A stretch of DNA of 64,000 bases, from NCBI GenBank assembly GCA_965153455.1, contig OZ234498.1:7564001-7628000 (forward strand), in the 5' to 3' direction. Positions within the stretch are counted from its first letter, which is position 1. The number at the start of each line of letters is the position of its first letter. A model generated the notes under the pieces. The model was not told the origin of the DNA. It worked only from the letters and a program-made list of their open reading frames with translations, and ran no database searches. Both the position numbers and the translations under genes were made by a program. The stretch is from Sphagnum compactum. Lineage: Eukaryota > Bryophyta > Sphagnopsida > Sphagnales. This document shows positions 36,930 through 48,311 of this stretch, in pieces.

Positions 36930-37460
36930 ATTAGTTGGGGTGCCTCACAAGTCCAATTTGATTGGCCCATTGCCAAAAAAATTGAAACTATGGAGGCTCC
37001 CCAAAATAGAAGATTCTATGGAAAGTTGGAATGCCTCCTCCTTTGGCCCACCTATATAGGTGAGAAGGGGAGGACTTTGGGCAAAACATATGGGATTAAA
37101 GAGAGGCGCTATTGGGAACACCCTTGGGGAGCACATTGGGAACCTAAGGAACATCTTTGGAACCCATTGGGAACTTCAAAGGAACATGTTGAGAACAAAG
37201 GAAAAATGAAAAAAATCCTCTTCCCAACACTCTGTGTCACAGTGGGACAACCTCCAATTGTCCCAAAGGTTTTAGTGGGGGCAACGGCCAATGTCATCCC
37301 CGCGGACAACCCTTCATCATCTGTTGAGGGTTTTAATGGGGCAACACCCCGGGTGCTGCACTCCCAAATACAATCCCTAATTGTCTCCTTGGTCCAAATA
37401 AGCTCTCGCTTATTTGCATCGATCACCTCAGGCCCTTATTGCCTGAGTGGTGCTTGACAA
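36930..37460 (+). repeat. Dispersed repeat, copy 2, with an extended 3' part that may be an LTR
   Basis: The first 270 bases follow the same order of phrases as copy 1. Around 37110-37200 the word 'ttgggaac' or 'aaggaaca' recurs every 12-18 bases. The block ends ...gtgcttgaca at about 37459, followed by 'acttggcgactcaaacccc', which resembles the sequence that follows the LTR in some plant gypsy elements. A 177-codon open frame crosses it, but its Trp/Pro/Gly/Thr composition follows the repeated words and no domain is visible, so it is not called as a gene. Confidence 0.55.
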
Positions 37461-40400
37461 CTTGGCGACTCAAACCCCACAGCTGTCGTTTTGGCTAGAG
37501 CCTCCCACACCGACTTGATGCCCAACCACATTGATCCTGCATGAGGCCCAGCCCTCTTGGCTTTAGCCAAGCAGAAGGGCATGTCATGGTGGGTTAGCTC
37601 AGTTGCTGAATTTATAAACTACTGGGCAACACTGAGGGTCTATTTGCATTAGACTGTTTTGATCACAGGTACACACAATATGCTGGGATCACAGGAGCCT
37701 AATGGAAAGCCATAGCTAGTGAGAATTGTTTCTTTCTGCATGGACAAACACTTTCCTTTGGAGAAGCGCAACTAGGCTGAAATTCTGAAGTTAACTACTG
37801 GTAAGAATGTTGGGAACCTTTCATATGCAAAGAACCTTGTCGGGAATCGATGGGAACATATGATCTTAAAAGAAGATGAAAGTGTGTTAACCTGTGATGA
37901 TCCTGTGAGCTGTTTGTTTGCAGCTCACAAAGCTCTACCTTTCATGAATTCTTCATCTTTAGAGCTACGAGGTGACTTTGACCATAAGTGAATGGAACAA
38001 ATGTAATCAAAAGTAGCTCTGGGGGCAGAATCTGTGATCACATCAACCTAATGGAAAGGAAAGAGACCTTAATCCCTAAATGTCAGGAAAATTGGTGTGC
38101 CCTGACATGTTCCTCCATCACCATAAACCCTGCTTCCTTCCACATGAAGATACTATTGATTGTAAACTAATGAACTATGAACCCATGTTGGGCAGTAACC
38201 CATGGGGATGGCTAGGATATATGGATCCTTGATGTGCAATTGTCAAAATCCACAGAGGGTGTTTTGGCCACCAAGTACAGTTCTAAAAAAGCAAGGGACC
38301 TACGCTTAGCTGTGATTGTTTTGCCAATTATTTTGGTACAACGGGGAGGGAGAGGTTATAGCAAAATCCAAGAACTGCCAAACACTCATATCAATTGAGA
38401 AGGGGTAGCAATTTATGTACCTACTGGCAAGGCTGCAGACAGGAATTGCACCACTAGTGAAACCAGTGTATTATGAATCATGGTTTTGGAGGGGTATTGC
38501 TACATTTCCTGTGACAGGTAGAAGTAGATTTTGGCTTCCAATGTGAAAGACAAACTATGTAAATGCATCTCACATGACTAGTTAGCAAGTTTTTCACCAT
38601 GATTTATTGACCTACTGGCACAATGCTGCAGAGGGATTGCAGCACTAGGTATGGATTCCAAGCTAGTTTATAGCAGTGGTTTCCTGACAGGTACTATTAA
38701 CTTCCTTGTCGAAGATACAAGTATTTTTTGCTCGTCCAAATTTAAATGTGAGAGAAATCTTTAAAATTGCCCTTTGCATAAGCTTTTGACCTTTCACACA
38801 ATATTACAGTCATATAATGCCAAATTTTGGAATTCCTACTATTTTATGTATTGTTGTTTGTTTCTTTGCTTTGTCATGTTAAGATCTCCCAAGCCAGTGG
38901 AGCTCTTGTTGTGTTCTTGGTATTGCTGGAAAGATCTTGAAAAGTATGGGTGCATAGAGGTGATTTCATAATATTTAAACATACAGTACATGAGTTATTG
39001 ACTTTTCATTAAAAAATCAAATTTTGTGCTTGTTCACAGTTTGGGGTTCTAAAAATAATAACAAAGAGCCTAAGGAATTTTTAAGATTATTTTTAATAAG
39101 TAATATTTATATTAAAAAAATTTAAGTGAGAAAATTGAATAGTCTAAAAATAAGATAATTCATGTAACAATGATGATTTTGCATATAGATATATAGATGC
39201 AATTGTGCATCAATATTGGGATATGATAAGTTTTTTAATGCAAAATATTCATGGAAAGTATGAAGGAGGCCAATTTCCGAGGTCAAATAAGGAGGCAACA
39301 TATTAAACTCAAGGCAAGGATGATGTATGATGAACTACTTCCTTGAATTCCAGACTTGAAGTGAAGCTTTAAATAGTCTGGAATTGGATGACAAATGTTA
39401 ATATGTCAATTTTCGTTAAACCCCCTGCTTACGAACTGAAGCCTGAAATATGTCCTTGATATTGACATGGGAGAGGATCACACTTGGCTCTCTTCACTTT
39501 AATCTTCATTTTATGATGAAGTTTGTTATATGAATTTCATTTCATTTTGTTCCATACTTTTCAGTTTAATCTCCATTCTTACTAAGTTTGTGAGATGCAT
39601 GAAGGTGTAGTGCCCTGACTCCGCAGAGATCTGGTAAATTGGTCTCATGGCACCATAACAGTGCATGCCTTCGTCCACCAGACCAATGGCTGGCAATTGT
39701 CTTCTTTTGAGAAGCTTTTTGTTTGGTGACCTTGGTCCTTTGCAACTTTCCTTACATTGCATTTGTTCATCTTACTTACATGCAGTAGTTTTTTTTGGGA
39801 GTGAGTTTTCACTTATTTCAACAGAAAAAATCTGAGAAAATTTGGAAATGTGTGTTTTTGTAGTGTAATTTTGATCAATTTTTCTGTTTTAGGGGAAAAT
39901 TTTGCCAAAATTTCAACATCACAAATATGAAATATAAAAAACACTTCTTACATGATCATTTTTCTTTAATTTTTGGGCATGCAAAAAGCAGCTTGACTAT
40001 TAACCGCAATTCTGAAAGAGGGGGTAAACGGTTAAAAGCTGCCACCACCACTGTGTAATAAGTTTTGACTCTCCAGGGACCCATGATCTAGTATGGAAAA
40101 TTAAGAGTGCCTTACTTTATTGTAAAGGGATGTCAATATTTTCAATATTTTGCCTGCTGCTGCAGCAGGAGCATCATCACGATGGGTCCTCCCTAGTTGT
40201 GTGTCCAGAACTGCAAAATAAAAAAGTTTCATGGTTCTCCACACAACCTCATCAGCACCACCCCCACAAGCACCTTTCTAAGTTGCATCATAAATAGGAG
40301 GCGGGCATCCTCCTCAAGTGTCTGGGCTGTCTCCCAAATTAATGTCAATCCATTACAATCAACACCTTTCCATGGACAAAAGCAAAGTTCCTTTGGACTG

Positions 40401-40630
40401 TCAACTCAGCCTCCCTTCAATATGGACCCAGTTTCTCTTTCTTTTGGCATGATGAGAGTGCGTGGCTGCCAGCACAAGTGTGCTCGCCGTCCTTATATTG
40501 CTTGACTCAAGACAATTGGCCCAAGTCCTCATTGGAAAATCGATCCTACCTATTTTGAACCAGAGAAGGGGTTTCAGCCAGCCGATTCCATACCTCCTCA
40601 CTGGATGAAGCTAGTGAAGACTGGGCGCTG
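37461..40630. other. Intergenic DNA with scattered short repeats
   Basis: Two diverged copies of a phrase on 'cctactggca..gctgcag..ggaattgcancact' occur near 38415 and 38608. No frame shows a recognised domain. The sequence is less AT-rich than 24-28 kb but still without gene signals. Confidence 0.4.
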
Positions 40631-40639
40631 TAACTTCTC

Positions 40640-40900
40640 ACTTGGCTCAAGGCCCTCACGAGGGCCAGAGTGAACCAACAGCCACCAGTTGTACCATTAG
40701 GGATGAATGATGGGTGCACAAGAAACACTTTTTCGTTGGGTCCCAGTTCCCTAGCTAACCATGGTAGTTAGTTCAGTGTCTCTTTTTGCTACCTACTTGT
40801 AGGTCCTACCACCTAGTGCTCACCTTTGTACTAACTATCTACATGCATCTAAATACCTAGTAACCACATCTTATCCTTCCTACCGACCTATGTAAAGGCC
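40640..40900 (-). repeat. Right arm of a diverged inverted repeat pair
   Basis: The reverse complement of this stretch aligns with 35440-35730; the clearest part is 40660-40775. Together the arms bracket about 4.9 kb that contains two copies of the dispersed repeat. Either a large old inverted-terminal element or two unrelated insertions of one repeat in opposite orientation would explain it. Confidence 0.6.
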
Positions 40901-41811
40901 CTCTACATTGTGAAGGTTAAATTACCAATGTCAACTTTGTTCTGCATCCACCAGTTAGTCATAACAAGCTTCCAAAGGAAAATGCGCAGGTTGGATGTTC
41001 CTTCACTCTGACATTCACTGGTTGATGAGGATGTAAAGAGCTACTCAGATTTTTGTAGTGTATTTAGAGAGTACATTGTAGAGTGTAAAAACCCTCAGAG
41101 CATTTTGGGAAACAAAATGCTCACCTCTGCAGAGTTTCATGTAAAGCCTATGATGGCCGAGGGCTTTACTGGGCTTCACCTAAAGAACATGCAAATGTTT
41201 TTGCTTTGTATTTGGAGGTCCCTTGTCAGGCAGAATATTTGCCAGGCATCTTACACAGTGGAAAAATTTCCTACAATGTGTAAGGTTGGTGCTCTGATTT
41301 TTTCATTGATGAAGAAAGAAAAAGATGGATGAATATCTGTTTAGATCCCAGTTTTGGTCCCAGTGCTCAGGCTACTGCCCGTGAGCGGGACCTCAAAACA
41401 TTGAAGAGCCTTAGGGCAGGGGTTTTTTTTTCTTCCATTTTTGTGATGTAGTTGAAGGCTGATCATCCATAAGACAATTTTGCCAGATTTGGTGATAAGA
41501 AAATTTGAAGGTAAAAAAAAATCTAATCCTTTTATATTTTGGGCTACCTGCTGCAACTCAGGATAGATTCTAGTGACTTTTTGGGGGGGAAAAAAATTTG
41601 ACAACTAAAAAACTCAAAAAAACTAAATTTTCGCCGATTTGAAATAAAAATAAAAATCGCCAGTTCCCAAAAAAAATCGCCAAAGAAAAAACACCCCTGC
41701 TCTAGGGCTGCCACTATCCTATACAGAAACAACCTCTCCTCTTAGCTAGCTAGACGAGAGAAATAGACTAGTCTAAACGAGAAATAGAGGGGTAGAAATT
41801 TTAGTTGACAG

Positions 41812-42252
41812 TTGCGCCGTGGTTGCGTTTTGTGTACATATTTGCAGACTAACCGGAATTCGCGCGATGGTCACTCCGCGCCGTTGGATCCACCAATTCT
41901 CTGGCGCGATGGTGATAGCGGCAGAAGAACGAATTACTTACTTACACGGCAGGCAGGCAGGCAGGCAGGGTGGCTCTCCCAACGGCCACACCACCACCAC
42001 CGCGGCCAAAACAGAGTGTCTCCGCAACCGTAGTTACGTACCCGAGGTGCCTCTCTCTCTCTCTCTCTCTCTCTTTTGCTGCGTGAAGAAGCCTCTTGGG
42101 TTTTGTCAGCTAGGGTGGCACCAAGGGTACCTACATCGGCCCATGTAAGTACTTACATCAAGCATGCGGCGTTTCCTCATGATCTGCATTCCGGCGCTTT
42201 AGTATAAAGCATCTTGCCACTCTATTGCTGATCCTGGGTTCAAGTGATCCGG

Positions 42253-42284
<32 letters not shown>

Positions 42285-43173
42285 GTGGCTGCTGTACGGG
42301 TTCACATGACTTTTGTGCAACTGTGTGTTGGTGATCTGATGTATCTAGTGAAGCTGGCACTAGCTGGGTGATCGTCGTCTGCTGATGCTGATTTTGCTGC
42401 GAGTATAATGAATCAATCTTGGATAGCAATATTATTATCCAACAATTTTGGCATTCGCTGCAGCAGCAGCTGGCTTCAAGCTCACGTAATAATTAAGCAG
42501 ACCTACTACTACAGCTCATTCATTTCTTCATTCATTCATTTATTCACAGTGTGTATATCGCAGGTTGGGCAGCTTGCGTAAAGCCGGGTGGGTAATCTGC
42601 GAGGGAGATTGAATGACCCAAAAAAAGAAGCAATCAGTTTGTAGCAGGGACAGAGAGAAAAGATCAATTAGCTGCTGGGGCCTCAGAGTCTGCATGAGTT
42701 TACTCTTCGACCTTTATCGTTGACTTGAAGAGGCGCTCATGTTGGGTGTTGTTCATTGTTGCAGAAGAGGTAGCTAGCAGCTTCGTTGCTGCTGAGCTCA
42801 TATTAGTGTTGTCATAGCTTCTAGATTGGACAAAAGGTACAGTGGCCGGCCTCCTGCATCAGCAGTACTAGATCACTCATATCCCTTCGACTACGCTTTA
42901 GAAGAGCGTTGTAACAACGACTAGTACAGAAAATTATGCGCAGCTGCAGGTCAAGGTTATAGAGCTTGTCGTCCTCCTGGAAGTTTTCCTAATTGATCTT
43001 CCTAGAGTTAGTCCTCATGAATGGAAATGTTATACATGAGGATGCTGGCCGTCATGGGGACATTTCTTGGAAGTCAAATAATAGAGAAGCTGCAGCAGGC
43101 AGCTAGCTAGCTACGTCGACAATGTGACTGAGGGTGAGTTAGCGACTAGCTAGCTGGTGCGAGAGAAGAAAGA
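41812..43173 (+). promoter_or_regulatory. GC-richer 5' leader/promoter region of the bHLH gene with microsatellites
   Basis: CpG-containing words become frequent from about 41812, in contrast to the AT-rich DNA to the left. The region holds a (GGCA)n run at 41949-41969, a (CT)n run at 42051-42075 and a (GAA)n run at 42252-42282; pyrimidine-rich tracts of this kind are common in plant 5' leaders. Several upstream ATGs occur, so the transcript may carry upstream ORFs or leader introns. An in-frame stop at 43147-43149 precedes the proposed start codon. No TATA box or start site can be assigned with confidence. Confidence 0.5.
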
Positions 43174-46100
43174 ATGCAGTTGTGGATGGAGATCACAATG
43201 GATGATGAGGACCCAAGCGGAAACAACGTCCCGTCCGTGTCTCCTTCAGCTGGCTGGCAAAGCTCAAAACTGCAGGCTGCTGATATGCATTTTTTTGCGC
43301 CGGAGACAACTTCCATAGATGGATATGGGACTCCCTACAGCGCCGTTATGCCACCGCTTGATTCGTCATACACGTCGGGAGCAAGTCCTCAGCGCCTCGG
43401 ATCCGGGCTACTACTGACGAGGGGGAACTGTAGTTGGAGTACCTGCATGGATCATACAATGAACTTCAGGTCGATGATGGGTTCGCTCGTGGGTGCTTCA
43501 GCTTCGTCAGGCGTTCTTGCGGCGTTGCAGCAAGCTGGGGCTGCAGCTGCTGACCTTGCCACCTCCCATTGCTTGGCACAATTCTCATCAGATCCAGGGT
43601 TTGCTGAGAGGGCTGCAAAATTCTCATCCTTCAGTAGCAGCAATGGCAACACCTATAACTCACAGACTCCATACGCTCTAGGCCCTGATGGCTTTAAACC
43701 AGCTCGCGGCAGCAGATCGATTATAGCAGCAGATGCAGGAGGCGACAATGTCGTCGACGGAAAGCTCTCCAGGTCTTCCAGTTGCTCCAGACTTGCAAAA
43801 CTCGCACCATCTAGCATTATCACCAGTGGCAGGAGAACCTCACATGACGCAGGCAGCAGCTCGGTGGTGCAATCCAAGAGTCCTGATGCAGCAGGACGAG
43901 GAGAAATGGTTGAGTCTAAGTCTCCTGTCATGCAGCGCGACGACATGAAGATGAAGAAGAGCCTACAAACTATTGGAATGAGTGGTCGAGAGGACATGAG
44001 TCCTCATGCCGCCACAGCAATGGAAACCTTTGAAGCTGGAGCAACTGAAATTGGTAGGCGTCGAGGGGCCAATGACACTACTGATGATGAAGCAACTGAT
44101 CATAGATTCCGACACTCATCCGCCGCGGGGAGCTCCCAGCAAGCTTGTGGCGACCGGGACGCCTGCATCACGGGAAAGCGGAAGCTTTCCGTGATCCAGC
44201 AGGCTGACGAGTTGTTGTATTGCAAGGAGACAGCCGGCGGCAGAAACGCCGCCGCACAGGTAGATTCTTCTTGTGCAAACTAAAATATGATCTGCAATTC
44301 ATAACAACTCCCGTAAGTACTAAACGCATTGAACTGAGCATGTGCTGCTGGCTGCACCCGTCAACTGTTGTTGCAGGCTGCTGCTACAGCAGCAGGCGGC
44401 GGCGATGACACGAATGTGAAGCGTCAGAGAAGCAGCGGGGAAAGCAGCGCTGCAAGGGAGGTGGATGCGAAGCTGCTACGGACTGTAGATCGAACCTTGA
44501 GCGAGTCGTATTCAGGAGAGTCTAGTCCGCTGTCGATGCAGAAGCAAGAGAGCCCCTGTAAACCCCCCGAACCACCACCACCGCCTAAGCAAGACTACAT
44601 TCATGTGCGCGCAAGAAGGGGTCAAGCCACCGACAGTCACAGCCTCGCCGAGAGAGTAAAAGACTTTGTAACCAAAGTCGTTCTTCTTTCTTTGTTAAAG
44701 AGTTTGCTACTTTAGGCCGTGGAGCTTGGATTGTCGTCGTCGAGTCGAGTCACGCATTCTTCGGAAGCTTTTTAAATATTGTTGTTTCGCGGAAATTGTT
44801 GTAACAGGCTCGTAGAGAAAAAATAAGCGAGCGTATGAAGTTTCTTCAAGATCTTGTGCCAGGCTGCAGCAAGGTTTTCTTTTTTTTCTCCAGGACCAGC
44901 TTTTCTGCTCCGCCACCAGCTCGCTTTCTTGTTGCTTCTTGGTTTCCGCGCGTGCCTCTTGTTCCATAATCCAGACTTCTTTTTTTCTCTCATCATCATG
45001 TCTTTCTTCTTCATAAGCGGATCATGTGTGTTGTGTACTTTTTTCAATGGCTGTTCTCAGAAACTTTCTCTTCTTCAAGAAAGTGGAGACCTAAGATTGT
45101 CGACTCCTTGATTCTTCACTCGATCACTCTTTCTAAGCTTTCGTGACTCTGACACTCACTCTTTGTCCTTCAGGTTACAGGAAAGGCGGTGATGCTTGAT
45201 GAAATCATCAATTATGTCCAATCTCTTCAACGACAAATCGAGGTATCCAGACCTCCTCTTCTCCCTTGCTGCTTGTTTCCTTTATGTCCCTTCTCAAGGA
45301 ATTGCAATACCAAGAATACCAACAGTTCTAGCAGTTATGTCAGAAAAATATATATAGACTTCCTGGATGCTCCATCTCACTCAACAGATATGGTGTCGAG
45401 AAATAACAGACTTATGGTTTTGCAGTTTCTATCCATGAAGCTTGCAGCTGTGAACCCAGGAATGGATTGCACGGTCAATGATTTTCTCTGCAAACAGGTA
45501 CGAAAGGTTTACTGGATTGTCACTGGCGCACAATCCAACTTCTTAGGGTTTTTCGGTAGACTTCAGAGCTTTACTGAACATGTTCAGAATGACAACTCTC
45601 AAGTGTTGTGAAAGAAAAAGAAGGAAGAATGTCACAAACTTCACCCAAATCACATCCAGGACCTGCCTTTGCACTTCCAAAAGTATGTAGAGCTGTAAGT
45701 GCGAATATTCACAGTTTCTTTTTATTCTTTTTAAATTATTTTTGCAAGCTGCAGATGCAGGGTTCAACAGCACCAATGATGATGGGCCCTAACACCACCA
45801 CTATGTCATATGGGCATCATCATCCACAATCTCAGCAGCAACAAGTGCACAATCTGCAGACAGTTGGACATTCAGGCCTAGACTTCAAACCACTAGAATC
45901 TTCAGCTGAAGCCAGCCTTCGAAGAACCATGAGTGCTCCTGTCATTGCACCACCGTCTTCTTTGGATGCTTTTGGAGACAATCTCTCGCAGGTAAAATGC
46001 AAGCAAAGGCCCCACATGATCTGGATGCATAATGGTGGTGGTGCAGAGTACTGAACCCTTGATTCAATTTACTAACATTTTGTAGAGAGTTGAAGGGTAC

Positions 46101-46216
46101 AGTTATCAAGTGGATGGGAAGGAGAGCTGCAGAGCGTGGTGAACATGGGCTTTTTGCAAGGCAGGCTGAGCACATGGCTTCCACAAGAATCACATTGTAT
46201 TGTTCTTCTCCCATAA
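43174..46216 (+). CDS. bHLH transcription factor, CIB/BEE/BPE-like (subfamily XII), seven exons
   Basis: Nuclear DNA-binding factor predicted to bind G-box (CACGTG) sites as a dimer. Proposed exons are 43174-44259, 44377-44655, 44808-44873, 45174-45242, 45426-45497, 45755-45991 and 46103-46216. All introns are GT-AG and all junctions are phase 0, giving 640 residues. The first exon is a long Ser/Ala-rich region. Exon 2 ends with a Pro run and the basic region. His450, Glu454 and Arg458 form the H-E-R signature of G-box binders. Exons 3-5 carry helix 1 ([19 protein letters not shown]), the loop and helix 2 ([18 protein letters not shown]), and [11 protein letters not shown]. The C-terminal [13 protein letters not shown] matches the conserved tail of this group. 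The start is the first ATG after an in-frame stop. One more small exon between exons 5 and 6 (about 45600-45690) cannot be excluded. Confidence 0.9.
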
Positions 46217-46910
46217 CACCCTCCTCCTTGGACCTTTTGACATCATCCCTCAACCATTCAGCTTTCAGTTTTAGAGAATGCACAGTACCTTGTATTGAAG
46301 CCCTATTGTGTGCTTCAATATCAAGGTCTGACCTTGAAGAGAGCTCTCTTTACTGGTGATGAAACAGGTCAAATGCAAGCAGGCGAGATGAAGGTAGAGC
46401 TATGAAGTCTACAGAAAACTAAGAAACTGTGTGGTAGTTTCTTCCAACTCGAACCTCTTCAACTTTGATTGTCACCTCCTTCACCTTTACAATCTGAACA
46501 CATTATTCTCCTGGAGACAGTCCTGCACACAGGGCAGAGCATTGGCAGGTTGCCAACTGGTAATTCATTCTTCAACACACAAATATACAAGAGCATTGCT
46601 GACAATGTGGAAACATGCTAAAGCACTTGAAGAGTTGAGGCAGGTCTTTGATATCAGCCAACTTTGGAAGGCCTTCCACACAGCTGCTGCTCTCAATGTA
46701 CCATCATTCCAAATGATGTGGAGATGGCACAGACCCAAATAACCAAAATTGGACAAAATCCTGACAAAGCAAGGACCCCCACAGGTGCACCTGCCTAATG
46801 TAGGTTTTATGCTTTAGGAATTCATTAGCTTTCAAAGTGCAGGCTTAGATTCACCACTAGGAGTTACTGAATGTATTACAACTCTGCAGATGATTGGCTG
46901 CATTCACCTC
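46217..46910. other. Sequence downstream of the bHLH gene, possible 3' UTR
   Basis: No gene is seen. The first several hundred bases probably belong to the 3' untranslated region, but no clear polyadenylation signal was fixed. Short frames here carry no motif. Confidence 0.4.
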
Positions 46911-46919
46911 ACATAACCC

Positions 46920-47285
46920 CTGCCCAATGAGTTGGATCATTCATCATCTAGAAAAATCTGAACCCAGCTCTCCGGCTTTGATATTACAATGGAAGGCCTT
47001 GACAATATTGCACCTCAGTAGGCGCAACGAGAGTTGTTCGACTACTCATTATTTAGGTACAGGAAAAGAAAAAGCTGAACCCAACTCTCAGCCAGTGTTA
47101 TTACTAGGGAAGGCCTTCACAATGCTTGCACATTAGTAGTTGCAGCCTGCATTGTTGGATTACTCATCATCTAGGTGCAGGAATAGAAAAAGCTGAACCC
47201 AACACTCAGGTTCAAGGAAAGAGGACCTCCAAAATGCTGCATTTTAACAAGTACAGCCAACCTTTGAAAACTTGTTCTTCATTTG
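46920..47285 (+). repeat. About 117-bp tandem repeat, roughly three copies
   Basis: The anchor 'ctgaaccca' falls at 46958, 47075 and 47193 (periods 117 and 118). Each copy carries 'actcatcatctaggtgcagg'-like and 'ggaaggcctt.acaat' phrases. The third copy decays after about 90 bases. Copies differ by point changes, so the array is old. Confidence 0.85.
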
Positions 47286-48311
47286 CTACCCACTTCACAA
47301 TTGTTCTTTTAAGCACACAGAAGCATGGTATAGAATAGGCTCCCAATTGCTGCTCCAGACATACAACACATGAACATTCCATTTTTTATTGTATTTGTTT
47401 GTTCACTCCTATTATGAAGTGAGGAACATTGCTCATTGCTCAAAACCTCTTGTTAAGATCTCAAGTCCCCCTCATTACCTGCCAACTGAGTTGAGAAGCT
47501 GAATCTAGTCTTTTGCTAGCTTTCATCATCTCTAATTAATACTACCAATTGTCGCTTCATCAACCACGTTCCATCATCTCTTATTACTAGCACCTTTTGC
47601 TTCATCAAGCACTTCATTCCATGCAAAATTCAGAAAAACACTGCTGCAGATTGAGCAATCAAATCCACATTAGCAGCTCTCTTTGTGCAAAGGCAGACAT
47701 AACTGCATAATTTGCACAAAAAGTGATGTGCTTTCTTGACTTGCAGCAGCCAAGAAATAAACAGCATCCTCATTTGCCAATTGCAGGGATGTCAAGACTA
47801 AGAAAATGAAAAAAGATTTTGCAAAGACCCCTGCTCCCCCCCTTGAAAATTGCAACAGAATTTGCAGGAATAGTGTCTCACAAACCTGCTCCAAACAATT
47901 GAGGCAAACTATGCATGAAAGTTTACCATTCTCAGCAAGGATTAAACATCATCAGTAAGGAGAGTGCTCCACACTTGTATGTACTTGCTACATATGATTA
48001 GACCAAAGATGAATCTGATGACTGCAACCTGGTCTTTGTCACCTCACCTACAAAACCTTGACAGAAAAAAGTGGGAGTCAAACAAGAGATTTATGGGGAG
48101 TGTACAATGTTTCTGTGAAACACAGGAAGCACTCCAATTCACATTGACATATATGAGAACTCACTGCTCATTTGTGACATTCTCCATGCACACCACCTTA
48201 ACAGTTATTGCAAAGCCTCTCTGAGGATAGCGCCAGCAAGAATTAGCTAGAAACAACATCCTATGACCATTCAGAGGTACCTGACATGATGCCATGGAGA
48301 ACGCATCTACC

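Noticed and set aside
36924-37457. A 177-codon open frame on the plus strand
   Set aside because: Its sequence follows the periodic 'tgggaac' words of a dispersed repeat present in two other places without the frame, and no domain is visible.
37585-37625. A 'ggttagctcagttgctgaa' word like a tRNA A box
   Set aside because: No anticodon arm or B box follows at a suitable distance.
41812-42148. Two overlapping frames with Gly/Arg/Gln-rich peptides
   Set aside because: They arise from the (GGCA)n and (CT)n microsatellites in the bHLH leader. At most they are upstream ORFs.
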